Assembly (NCBI GenBank): GCA_963920665.1
Contig: OY987269.1
Span: 15,440,501-15,504,500, forward strand
Direction of reading: 5' to 3'
Source of the DNA: Straminergon stramineum
Lineage: Eukaryota > Streptophyta > Bryopsida > Hypnales > Calliergonaceae
Length of the DNA: 64,000 nucleotides
Within the stretch, counting starts at the first letter, position 1, and every line of letters starts with the position of its first letter. A model generated the notes under the pieces. It was given only the letters and a program-made list of their open reading frames with translations. It searched no databases and had not been told where the DNA came from. Shown here piece after piece: positions 1-10,860 of the stretch. Position numbers and translations under genes: made by a program.

Positions 1-21
1 AGTAAGTAGAAAGAAGTTGAA

Positions 22-243
22 CACTACAAGAGAAAGGGGTGTTTTAAGTGAGTTTTTAAATATAGTCCTAGACATAAGATAATAAGTAATGACCTTTAAG
101 GAGATTTTTAGTAAAAATTTATCAAAAATACTAGTGTTTTTAGTAAAATTTTACTGAAAATCTCCTAAAAGGACATTACTTATAATCTTATGTTTAGAAC
201 TATATTTAAAAACTCACTTAAAACACCCCTTTCTCTTGTAGTG
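22..243. mobile_element. Near-perfect palindromic CACTA-type MITE, copy 1
   Basis: The element begins CACTACAAGAGAAAGGGGTG and ends with the inverse, and the two ~105-bp arms are nearly perfect inverted repeats around a centre near 130. Flanking GAA at 19-21 and 244-246 is the 3-bp target duplication expected for CACTA transposons. It encodes nothing; a transcript would fold into one long hairpin. A second copy lies at 14416-14637. Confidence 0.88.
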
Positions 244-281
244 GAAAATGATTCAAAATATAAAATGGTTAACCCCTAAAG

Positions 282-797
282 CAACGACACTAGCATGTGA
301 GCCTAGAAATGAGAGCCTATGAGCCTTAAGCCTAGGTGTAAGTAGATATTCTACAACTATAGAAGGTGTTTATAACATACATACTTATAATATGAGTACC
401 CTATAATCATGTAAGGTGCTTGTAACATAGGTAAATATAATATAATTATAATATAACGATAGAAGGTGCTTATAATATAGGTATCTAAAACATAGACATC
501 CATAATATAATTAGGCACTGATTATATGAACATCCTATAACCATGGAAGGTGCTTATAATATAGGTACCTAAAATATAGACACCCATAATATAATTAGGC
601 ACTTATTATATGAACATCCTATAGCCATGGAAGGTATTTATAACATAGGTACTTACAACATAGATACCCATAATTATAAACATCCTATAGCTACGGAAGG
701 TACCTATAAGGCTATAATATAGATACCAATAATATAGGAGCCTAGGCTCCTAAATTCATGGGCTCAAGATCCTAGGCTCTCATGCTAGCAACCTTGA
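282..797. mobile_element. MULE-like MITE with 9-bp target duplication
   Basis: This 516-bp insertion is flanked by the identical 9-mer CCCCTAAAG at 273-281 and 798-806. Its ends are imperfect inverted repeats sharing CTAGCATG-N-GAGCCTAG. A 9-bp duplication is typical of Mutator-like elements. The interior is the imperfect tandem array listed separately. The alternative is a local duplication of the 9-mer, but the paired inverted ends favour a transposon. Confidence 0.55.
355..722. repeat. Imperfect tandem repeat (GAAGGTGCTTATAATATAGG units)
   Basis: Units of roughly 70-90 bp built from GAAGGTRYTTATAAYATAGGTA, ATAGACACCCATAATATAATTAGGCAC and ATGAACATCCTATAGCCATG recur about four to five times with base changes and indels. 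The array makes up most of the interior of the MULE-like MITE. Confidence 0.65.
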
Positions 798-2212
798 CCC
801 CTAAAGGACCATTGTCCCCTCAGGGGAAAAAATGAATTTTGGGTAGGTTCCTATGACCTCAATTTTTAGTGATTTAAAAAGAAATTCCACTAGATAGAAG
901 ATTCGATTAGCTTCGTGGGAATATATATTTTTTATTTCAATCGGTGCCTAGGAGCAAAAGTTATGCCTTCTTAAACATAATTTACATGGGTAGAAAAATA
1001 AATCCAAAAAAACTTAGAAAAAAAATTTTGAATTTTTTTCTCACAAATTTATTTTAATCTACATTTGAAGTTTAGATTCATTCCATTTGGATAAGTGATG
1101 TGAAAGTTACGAACAATCTTGTTTTCCGGGCAATATAAGCATCTTCTTGAAAAAATAACTTATAGGATTCATTTCAAAATGCAATTTTCATAATTTTTCA
1201 AAAAAAATTGTTTGGAAAGGTTAAGTTTGTTTGCTAGAACAATCTCACCATTGGAATTATTGTGTTTCAATCCCATCTAAGAGCTATTATTGATTTAGTT
1301 TTTCATGTAATCTTAGACCTACTTCTACTTAACAATTTTTTAGGAAATGAAAATCAAGAGTTTTTCTTTTGAATTTTTTTCCTAGAATATCAACTCAATT
1401 CTTCAACACAAAATTTTTTTAATTCAAAGTCCATAGTGCAAAAAATTTCATCAAAAGGTGGTCAAAGTCATCTGAAATTGCAGGCTAGTGTTCAATAAAA
1501 CTTCTTTTTCCAACTTTGAATGCTAATATCTCTCAATTTGTGCAGTCAAAATTCATGTAATTTTTACTACATGGTCTGAGACAAGTAAAGTACAAGATCC
1601 TATGATTAGATTTTCTTAAAAATATTTTTTTTGTTTTTTTTAGGTGAACGCAACAAAAATGGCAGTTTTGAATGGTTTTTGACAAAAAGATGGCCATGGT
1701 CCTTTAGGGGTTAAGAATTTAATTATAGAAATGAAAAATGCCTACCTCAATGGTTGAAATTTTATAATAAACAATCTTCATCCTACGGTTTTATTTTTTT
1801 CCCATAATATTGAAAATTGAGTTAAATAAAAGACTTCAATGTTTCTTTTAAAGAAGAGAATCTGTAACTGCCCACAAACTAAAACTTCTCATAAATTCAT
1901 TTCATTAATAAAATTGGAATGATTCAAAGCCTTCCACACAAATATAAACCTAGAAAACCAATTTCAAATTTTTATTTCTTTAAAACATGATTTTTAAGAA
2001 ATTTTTGGGCTACTTGCCAAGTAATGAAAATTATATATCATGCAATAACTTTTAAACCATGTGGTCAAAATTTATGAAAATTGTTGTACTTTAAAGCTAT
2101 TCTGTGGGAAAATGTTTTGTAAGAATTTCAAGGAAAAAAATGAAAATTCTATTTGTAGTGAGTTGCCCTAAATACCTATTTTGCCAAAAAATGTTGTTTG
2201 GGACTTTAGGGG

Positions 2213-3672
2213 CACTATAAGAAAATAGATTGTATTTTGACGTTGAAAAGAACGGGCGCAGTTGTTCATTTTGACGGGACAAAAATCAATGTAGATGTCT
2301 CCTAAAATTCAGTATAATGGACGGTCAAAAAACGTGGAAAAAAACATCCGTTTTGAGCTTGATTTTTTCTAACATCACAAGTAATGTGGTCTTTCAAGCT
2401 TCCCAAATGCGCCATGTGGATGCCACATAAGCGCCATGTAAGTAACAAGGGCCACATGGATTTTTTTCATCTAGCTTGTCTCTGATGTGGCACCTAACAT
2501 AGTGGCGGGAAAAGTGATGTGGCATGCCTTGTTAGCAAACTTTTATGTTGTTAAAAAATTTTGGTGATGATTTTTGAGATGTCAAACTAGACATTTTGGA
2601 AGACATCAACTGGTGCATACTAGCCCTTTTTTTTTTGGCACCATGGGGCCATATTGCACCATTCCAAAATAAATGTCTACTTTTCACCAAATTTTTTCCA
2701 TTTTAATTTGAAATGTGGATGAATTCGCCCAAAATGGATGAAAAAGTGCATGAATATGATTGAAAAGTATTTTTTGGTCCAAAAGATGGATGAATGTAGA
2801 AATACAATACTTCACCAAATTTTAAGTGATTGCCACCTGGCACTTTCTCAAAAAGTAAAAAGAAAAGGGCTAATGCATACCTTATTTATAAAGCAAGATC
2901 AACAGAAAATAATTATTTAAAATAAATTCAAAAAAGAAAAGAAAAACAAAAATTACAAATAACTTACCATCTACCATCAAGAGATTTTATGATGGTAAAA
3001 TGAACAAATTACTTCTATGAAAGTTAGTGACAATGAAGGATAAAAGGGTCATATTTATATCCATTCTCCATCCATGGTGAGACAAAAGATATGGGATAAT
3101 TAAAATATGGGAACTTGATCACTATACATGTCCATGTTGTTTTAGACATTTGGATGTTGTTTCAGACATCTTGATGTTTTGGGAGACATCTTATATGAAA
3201 GACAATTCTTGTTTTCCATATCCTATATGGATTGTTGCACTTCCTACCATCCCATGTTTATAAAGACAAGATCTTTTCATCCATGATGCACATCCATCCA
3301 TTTTTTTTTTTTTTCACAAAACATGCCACGTAGTTGCCCTTTCCCAAAAAATTTCACATATGGTCAAAGTTTTACCATAGACTATAGTAATTTTACTAAC
3401 TTATTGAAAGTCAAAATGGAGCTAGTTGCTGACGTGGCAATCTATGTTTTTTGGGACGTCACAAGAAAACATGACCATGTTTTTTCTAACATCACTAACA
3501 ACATGTCTATCAACAATGATACCTACTTGTTTTCCAACTTATCCCCTTATATTTTTGTCAACATCAAACCAAATTCACATTCCTATGGACGTTTATCATT
3601 CAACGTAAGATGTTTTAGAAAACATGTTATGTTTTTTGAAAACAACACCAAAAACGCAGTTTTCTTGTAGTG
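2213..3672. mobile_element. Non-autonomous CACTA element, 1.46 kb
   Basis: The left end is CACTATAAGAAAA and the right end TTTTCTTGTAGTG, matching the canonical plant CACTA terminus. GGG at 2210-2212 and 3673-3675 is a 3-bp target duplication. It sits in the TTTAGGGG terminus of the outer TTAA element, so it is younger than that element. Short open frames (2738-2920, 3323-3670) show no recognisable domain. A diverged inverted relative lies at about 27.36-28.54 kb. Confidence 0.82.
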
Positions 3673-4254
3673 GGGCTAAGGCATTCCTTATTTCCAGGTA
3701 TAGTTAAATCTAGTTTTATTAACATATGCTTTGTATGTGGTGATCACATGTAATGAAGATTAAGCTCTTTAAAGCACTATCTTAGTTTTAGTTTTACTTC
3801 ACTTATTCTAGTTAAGTGCACATCTTTAAGTTCAATTATATTACAATAAAAGGCTTTGGAAGAAAATCTTAACTTGAATGATCTTCTACTTAAGTCTTTA
3901 AAAATCTTTTGTTTCATGCTGCATACTTTTGCTTTAAAGTCAAGTACTCTTAACCCTAAAGGACCAAGTGTCCGTTCAACGTAAGTAAGAAATCTTGGGT
4001 AGGCTCCTATGAAGTCATTTTTAGTCGAATGTTCATGAAATTTGGATGTGATGTGTAATTACATATCCCCTTCTTGAAAATCTAATTTATTCTACAATCG
4101 GGTACCCAGATCAAAAGTTATGTTGCCTTGAATTTTGCGGGCAACTCGGGCAGCTTCGGGTAGCATGTGCAAAAGCCATCCTATGATTTTGAAATTTGGC
4201 GGGTGTGTAGCTCACATGATACAAGATGAAAATGTCAAAAAAAATAACCATGTT

Positions 4255-5035
4255 TACTAGTAGAAAAACAGTGACCAAATCAACAAAACATCAACAAATT
4301 TTTGTTGAAGTGGGTACTGTATCGTCCATTTTTACAGTTTTTTGTTGATTTTGGCACAAGTTAACAAATTGGTCACAAAACTTTGTTGATTTGAGCAGTG
4401 AAGGTCCAAATCAACAAAAAAATCAACACTTTTTTGTTCACTTTAGTGCGAAAGTGTTAAATAAGTCTTCTTAAGGCTTAGGCATTAGAATTAAATCATT
4501 GTGCTTGCAATTCTATGTGTAATGAAATTTTATTTTTTAACTTATTCATTCAAAATTTGGTGTTTTTTGAAATCATCAGACTTTAGAGCCAAATGAAAAA
4601 CACTAGCAGAAACTAAATAAATCCAACTGGAACCCATCTACGGACATGAAAATATAACCATGGTGTGTTGGTAAAGGCCTTACCTCTACAAGCAAGAGGT
4701 GCAAGGTTCAAACCCCATTGGCACCCCTTGGCTAGTTGGTTGCTTGCGGCCTAGGTAACGGGGTTGTAGAGTAGATGAGGTGGCTTTTGTGGTGATGTGT
4801 CAATTCCCATGTGTCAATTTAGTGATGAGGTGGCACTTGCCATGTGTCATTTTGTGTATGGTTGGATTTTATTTAAAATTAAGTTTTTTCTTCATTATTC
4901 AAGTGACCAAATTAACAAAAAAATCAACACTTTTTTGTTAACAACTACCCAAATCAACACATCCAAATTAACAAAAAAAATCAACACTTTTGTGTTGAAT
5001 TTTTGTTAATTTGGTCACTAAATTTTCTACTAGTG
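4255..5035. mobile_element. CACTA-type MITE rich in AAATCAACAAAAA motifs
   Basis: The ends are TACTAGTAGAAAAA (first base changed from C) and TTTTCTACTAGTG. GTT at 4252-4254 and 5036-5038 is the 3-bp target duplication. Both subterminal regions carry CCAAATCAACAAAA-type repeats in inverted orientation, a likely transposase-binding array. The interior contains the tRNA-like segment at 4661-4715. Related ends occur at 21427 and 24439. Confidence 0.78.
4661..4720 (+). repeat. tRNA-like pol III promoter segment (SINE-like)
   Basis: TGGTGTGTTGG at 4661-4671 resembles an A box, and GGTTCAAACCC at 4705-4715 fits the B-box consensus GGTTCRANNCC, 33 bases apart as in tRNAs and tRNA-derived SINEs. It does not fold as a complete tRNA by eye. 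A second copy with the same spacing lies inverted at 21754-21808, also beside an end of the same MITE family. Confidence 0.45.
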
Positions 5036-5320
5036 GTTTAGTGTAAGAATCTCATTCTAGAAGGAATTAAAGTTTGCAAGCCATGTTGGACAAGGTTGGA
5101 AAAAAACTTTTTCACCTAACTTCAAACGTTATAATCTTTCAATATGTACGGTCAAAGTTTCTAAAAAATTTCCCAAATGTTCCCAAAGAAGTCTAGTACA
5201 AATTTATATGGTTGAATTTTGAATAAACAACTTTTTTTTCCATTTTTTTCTTGTTGCCCTAAAAAGTGGCAGTTTTTGACAATTTTTGCCCAAAATGTGC
5301 CTCGGTCCTTCAGGGGTTAA

Positions 5321-6915
5321 AGCTTATCTTAGGATGGTTCTAAGAACACTACAACAACATTAGCTTTTAATGAGAATCATGAAAAAAAAAGTCTTTTTTA
5401 CATGATATACTTAGTCTGTAGTTTACTTAGAATGTCATGTTGTTTAACTTGGATAAAATAGTCACTATCATCTTCCTACATCCCAATCATGCATGCTTTG
5501 CACATAGAAGTGAATGTCTATTTGATGTTTGGTAATAGTCTTTGTGACTCCTTTTCGAATTAAAGACAACCTTCAAACTGTCATGTAAGAAGATTGCTCC
5601 ACTATTAGAAGCTCTGAATGACAATTGATTTATGATTAGTGGTCTAGACTTGACCTCAAAAGTATTCAAGCCATACTTCATTTTTTCAAAGCTCTAAGAA
5701 TTATGTTGGAATAAAATCCTAAATTTCATTTTCCTTTACTTTTTTACAAGAATACCAAGAAGTGGAATAGCACAAAATCCTACACTTTGTTTTCATCCAT
5801 TGCAAAATGCTCATATCCACAGCATTTCCAAAAAGTTCCCCCTCAAACTACGTCTCTCCATACATAAGCACATTTGCAAATAGTGAAGCAAATGAAGCAA
5901 TGAAAGGAAGAAAGATGTCTAAATTACCTTGTGGTAGTCTCTAGCAGCAACATTGAAGGTTGTACCTATAGCCAAGTTGCTAATTTGTGTGCAAAATTTC
6001 TTCCTCTCTATGGCACATGTGTGCTTGCACACACACTGATTTTCTCCAATACAAGCCACTACATTTAGATTATAATGAGGGAGAAACTACACTTGCCAAT
6101 AGAGGCACCGCACCTCAAAGAAGAAACAAGTCAAACAACCATGTACATGCCATAGAGGTGCCCTAAATCCATAGCTAAATCCTTTATCAACAAGTCCAAT
6201 GCTGAAGTAAATAATAATAAATCAAATGCTTTAGATCTTTGTACATTCAAATATATCTCATAAGCTTGTATTTGTAGAGATACATTCCAATCATTTAATT
6301 AACATGAGAGAGTACAAACTTCAGACCATTTGCAAGTTAGTAAGCATCAACATTTCCAAGCTAAAATTGAATATTGTAAAAGTAGTTTAGGGATTACAAG
6401 AACTTACAAGGGCAAATATTTCACTTGACTATAAACAATTAGTGTCCATTAAGAGTCATCTCCATTTTTAGTTTTCACAAAATCATCAAGGCATTGGACA
6501 TCCTTGATTCCTTGGGATTTAAACTGTAAATATTTATTCTTGTATTAAGAGTGAATTTAATAATAATTATCACCAATTCTATGTTTATCCACTTTGCACT
6601 AGTTTGATCATAACAAAATTTCAAGTGTCCTTGGTGCTTGGAAAATTAAAGTACACTTCATACAATAGAGTGGTATTACCTCTTTTGGCCTTCAAATTCA
6701 TCAAGTCTATTAAATGAGTCAATAGAGCTTTGCCACTTAATTAGAGTTGTGCTTTCTTCTAATTTGTTGAATCCTTCCCACCCATTAGGAGCCTTCATCA
6801 TCCCCTCTAGGTCCTGTGTTGTAGAGTAGTCCGATTACTAGATAGTCTACCCCTCCCCCGTTTTTGAGTTGCCTTAACCATTGATGACATTTTATACAAA
6901 ATATTTCCCACAATC
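5321..6915. other. AT-rich intergenic DNA, no gene seen
   Basis: No reading frame above 65 codons has a recognisable motif, and I see no transposon termini. Probably old, eroded repeat sequence. Confidence 0.5.
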
Positions 6916-7266
6916 CATTAGATGAAATTTGAGGGCTCCAAGAGCCCGCAAGTTATCTTGAGTACCCCAACTGTGGGAACTTGCTATAGCAGTAGTCTAA
7001 AGTGGCACAATTACTGCCACATCAAAAAATAATATATTTTTAAATTTTTAAATTATTCTTCAAATTGTTTAAAATTTTTTTTAATTAAGTTTTAATTTTA
7101 TCAGTAATTTTTAGAAATTTTGGGGGAAATTTTAAAAAAAAAAAATTTTCTACAAATTTGGAAATTTAGCCCATTATGGGCTAGTTCCCAATTTCTAGCA
7201 GCATAGGGAACAATGTAGGGAACAACCTTGAAATGGGCTCTTGGAGCCCTCAAATGTCCTCTAATG
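6916..7266. mobile_element. 351-bp MITE with ~32-bp inverted ends
   Basis: CATTAGATGAAATTTGAGGG at the left matches, with two mismatches, the inverse of the right end. A 20-bp core, TTTGAGGGCTCCAAGAGCCC at 6928-6947, is perfectly inverted at 7235-7254. No clear target duplication is visible, so the superfamily is open. No coding capacity. Confidence 0.65.
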
Positions 7267-7559
7267 TGTTTCCACCTCTGACCAAACAAGTGGGTGTAGA
7301 ATTGACATCACCAACATAATTATCACTATTCTTAAAGAAAATTGAATATTATACCCTTATGAAATGTCACTTTGAAAGAAAAGGGTTTGTATTTAATTGA
7401 CTAACAATTATAGACTTATAGATAATATGTCTTTCGCGAGCCGTAATCTTAGAAGTCACCATGTTAGTACTAAAAGAAATATAAGTATATAGAATTTTTC
7501 AAAATTCTTAACAGGCAAAAAAGGTTAGAACCCTCTTAGCCTAAAACATCTCACTAACA

Positions 7560-10500
7560 CTGAATGGATGCTCTAGATAATCCGTAACGGAACCGAGGAC
7601 AGATCCGGATTCCGAAAACCCCGATAGCGACAGCCTAGTACCTAGACTTCCGGTCTAGAAATAGGGACCCGTTATGGCTGAACGGTTCGCTTTACGAACG
7701 GTCAATATTTTGATGGGTACTTAACCCCGCCATTGCCATTTCCTCTTCCTCTTTTCCCACAACTGTTTTGTGCGCGCATAGTTGAGTGAAAGAGTGGTGA
7801 GTTAGTGCTCGCGTGAGAGGTGATAGTATCTTTAGATTTCTGAAAAGTTGAGATGGCGGAGGGAGATATCCGGAAGACTTTGGTCACCGGCCGGATGGTT
7901 TGTCCAACCATTCCGGAAAGGCTGAGAGACAGATCCCAGCTAGAGGATGACCTCAGTGAGATAGGGTGTGTCGGTTTGTTCCTGCGGTCGTGGACCGTAA
8001 AGAACGACCAGATGATCCAAGAGTTGATAGTAGGTGCTTCCAACCAGTATGAGTTGACCATGAGAGGAAGGCCTCAAACCTGGACTAATGACGTCTGGGC
8101 TAGAGTTTACGGATTTCCTAAGAAGGGATCCGGTTTAGTGTCACGGATAGACAAGTTTGCAGTCGGGAAGTTCAAGAACGCTGCCCATTCTGAGGAAGGG
8201 TATGCAATTAGTGATTGCCTGGATGCAAGGCAGAGGCATGTACTAGAGTTCTTGATTCCCATCCTGTATCCGGAAAAGCCTACCCGGGTTACGGTTACGG
8301 TAGCCAACACCATATTTGGTGCATTTGAGGGTAGACCAGTCAGTTGGGGCAAGGTGATTGGATCCGTAGTCGCAAAGCTTGCCGCCAACGTGGGAAAGGG
8401 AAAGACAAGCCCCATAGGGCCGTATCTTTTCCATCTGTACCATCACGCAGAACTTCTCAGCGATGCGGAGATGGTGGAGTACAACACTAGAGCGACGATC
8501 CTTCAATATGGATTGACAGAAGAAGTGACGGCGACGCAGCCGCCACTGGAAGAGGAGGAGGATCCGGAAGAAGACGAGCAACCCCTGGAGCGGAGGCATC
8601 GGAAGTCCACAAATTCGACATCGCGGGGAAAACTTCCGGCTCAATAGAGGATCACGGAAGAAGAGGAAGGAAGCATATCCGGGTTCTTCAAAACCGGATT
8701 TGAGCCTAACAGATCTGCTCAAGAGGATAGGCCGGGAGCTAAAGACGGAACCGGAAGACATCCTCGACGCACTCAAGAAACTTCCAAATCTGGAAGTCCT
8801 GGAGGGGAAGGATAAGCAGATCGTAGCTCTGGAGAAGGAGAAAGCGCATCTTCAGGCGAGACTCAGCTGGGTGCAAGGCGAGATGGCTGAAGCGAAGCAA
8901 AGGGAGAAGGAGGCCCTCCAGCTGCTGAAGAATTTATCCGGCTTGGTAGACAAGCCGACCGATATGGTGATGAAGGCGGCTCTAACATAGAGCCGGTTGA
9001 CCGAGGAAGGGCACCTCACCGGATCCAAGGTCATCCGGATACTCGTGGACTTCTCCTCCCGGATGGAGCTCACACTCAAGGAGATGAGGCAGCTGCTTGG
9101 ACGGATTGACCCCGACTGGGTAATGGACTTCTCCAACTTTCCGGAGATACATTTTGATACGGAGACACCCGTCAAGCTCACTACCTCACTGCCGCTACCT
9201 TCGAAACCGGAAGTTCCGCAAAAGAGTCTCCGATACTCCACGGAACCTTTCTCCAAATAGCTGGAGAAGACAATCCGGGGGAGCGTGAAGTCAGCACCCG
9301 AGTCTAGCACGCAGCCGGATACAAGATGGGAGTTGGCGCCTCCAAAGGTTATAGCGTCTTCACCCATCCCAGTCTTCAACCTTCCAGAAAAGGAGCCGCT
9401 GCCGACGCCTTACACCCAAGCCCGTGGCCAACTGATAGAGCGGATCGAGGGATTGTTGAATCCGGCTCGCTCTCATCCGAAGGAGTTCGAACATATGGTG
9501 GAGGAGCAGCAACAACCAAGGAAGGAGATCGAGCCGATCGTGTTGGATGAGAACGTCTCCAGGCGAGGAGATTGAAAGGGGGATCACTCAGATTGAGAAA
9601 TCTGAGGAGGAGGAATACCGGACCGGATCGAAGGACGAGGAAGAGGAAGAAGCCGACTACTCTCCTCCGGAAATCCGGAAGATACAAACCCGGGCGGTGT
9701 TACGGTCGACCCCCATGAAGGCGACCCCGAAAGCAACACCAAGGGCATCTCTGCGGACACCAACGAGTCAAGGCGGGAGCAGCCAGAAGAAAGCGCGAAA
9801 GGCGAAGTAGTTAGGATCTTCCGTTAGGCAGATAGGATTTTGATTGTGAATCGGATCCGGATTTCCAGGTGTAGGACCAGGTTCCGGATTTGTAGGATCT
9901 CACCTTTCCCGGATTTTTCGGGAAGGTTGTGAGTGGTCACCTGGATTTCCGGGTGCCCTTTTGGCCTTTTTGGCTTTAGGTTGTTTTGTGTTTTTAAGTG
10001 TGAGGCGGGTTGTTTGCCTCTCATTCCATCCTAGCTTTATAGTTTGTATTTTGTCATCCTTATTTTAATCTGAGCCACCAAGTGGACCCTCAGGGATTGA
10101 TCTGTCGTATATCCAGCTTCCTTGTTTTTCCTAGTGAGTGTGTGAAGTGTAATTTAGGAGGAGGAAAGGAGGAATCCGGATCTGAGGGGACTTGGGTCTG
10201 AGTGTTGAGGAACGTCTGTTCCGTATTCTAGACTAGTGAATTTGGTCTTGAGCACGTGTCTTTCAACTCCTGGAACGGGAATCCGATTAGGAGTGGTGTG
10301 GGTGCAGATCCGGAATACTAGGGAGGGTTCCGTGTGGAGATAAGCAACTACCAGTGGAAGAAACCCTGTATCACTTACCGGAAGGTCAACCAAACCCTAG
10401 GATCAGTTTAGCGAACGACTTACAATCGTTACCTTAGTCCCGGTTTCTGTTGGTCTGTCGTTGTAGTGGAGAAGGCTTGTTACGGATCTGTGTGACCTAC

Positions 10501-10860
10501 TTTCCGGGTTGGCCATCCGGAAGGTTGTGAGAGTGTTTCCGGTCCATCCAGTACAGCAGTTGGTCTAAGCGTGTGTTTTGTGGTTTTGAGAGAGAAGAGA
10601 GAGTGAGAAATATGAGTGGTGAGTCCCTACCCCTCTATACAATCAAAGGTGGACCCTCTGAGGGTAAAACAGAGGTACCAAAAACCAATAATTGCGAGTG
10701 AAGTGACGGATCCGGAATCCGGAAACAGAGTGAATCCGGATTAGATTCCAGAAAGAGAGAGCTTAAGTTGGTAGAACAGATAACCTAGGCTTACAACAAC
10801 ATACTAGAATCCCCTGGGACGATATTTCGAGTTAGTTTACACGTTTGGGTGTTGTAAATG
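7560..10860 (+). mobile_element. GC-rich retroelement-like island
   Basis: Base composition jumps from about one-third GC to about half, with many TCCGGA/ATCCGG motifs through coding and non-coding parts. It holds a broken gag-like gene (7853-9810) followed by about 1 kb of non-coding sequence. No paired LTRs, reverse transcriptase, integrase or protease can be found, so it resembles a large retrotransposon derivative or a fragment. Boundaries are set only by the composition change. Confidence 0.5.
7853..9810 (+). pseudogene. Broken gag-like gene of unidentified element
   Basis: Reading starts at ATG 7853 and runs 264 codons to TAG at 8645-8647, containing a globular segment ending near YLFHLYHHAELLSDAEMV and an acidic linker. 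Coding then continues one frame over (8643-9575): a basic RGSRKKRK stretch, a coiled-coil rich in EKEKAHLQARL, and in-frame TAG stops at 8988-8990 and 9258-9260. It ends in a third frame (9547-9810) with an acidic run and a basic SQKKARKAK tail. Layout (globular, coiled coil, basic tail) is compatible with a retroelement capsid-type ORF, but no zinc knuckle is present and I do not recognise the family. All three stops are TAG, consistent with CAG-to-TAG changes. Composition differs sharply from its surroundings. Confidence 0.5.

Larger units (their letters stand above)
273..1710. mobile_element. TTAA-family (piggyBac-like) element nested in a relative
   Basis: The element has CCCCTAAAG at 273 and CCTTTAGGGG ending at 1710, with TTAA at 269-272 and again at 1711-1714. 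The joined flanks match the uninterrupted GTTAAGAATTT context seen in related copies near 23518 and 30576, so the insertion point is a TTAA. It contains a separate 516-bp insertion at 282-797 that split its left terminus; without it the element is about 0.9 kb like its relatives. No coding capacity. Confidence 0.72.
1..3675. mobile_element. Outer TTAA-family (piggyBac-like) element, 5' part outside window
   Basis: After removing nested insertions, bases 1-272, 1715-2212 and 3673-3675 align with the right parts of the copies at 23.1-24.2 kb and 30.1-31.1 kb, for example the stretch around 2030-2095 describing a TATCATGCAATAACTTTT block. The right end reads CTTTAGGGG followed by CTAA, a one-base variant of TTAA. 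It is interrupted by a CACTA MITE, a second TTAA-family element and a 1.46 kb CACTA element. No transposase is encoded. Family assignment rests on the TTAA target and the CCC-type ends and is an inference. Confidence 0.6.
3954..5316. mobile_element. TTAA-family (piggyBac-like) element, with nested CACTA MITE
   Basis: TTAA at 3950-3953 is followed by CCCTAAAGGACC; the right end GGTCCTTCAGGGG stops at 5316 with TTAA at 5317-5320. Without the MITE at 4255-5035 the element is about 0.58 kb. No reading frame of note; a deletion-derivative by length. Confidence 0.68.

Noticed and set aside
4661..4720. Functional tRNA gene
   Set aside because: A and B boxes are present, but the acceptor and anticodon stems do not pair convincingly and there is no CCA-side match; called tRNA-like instead.
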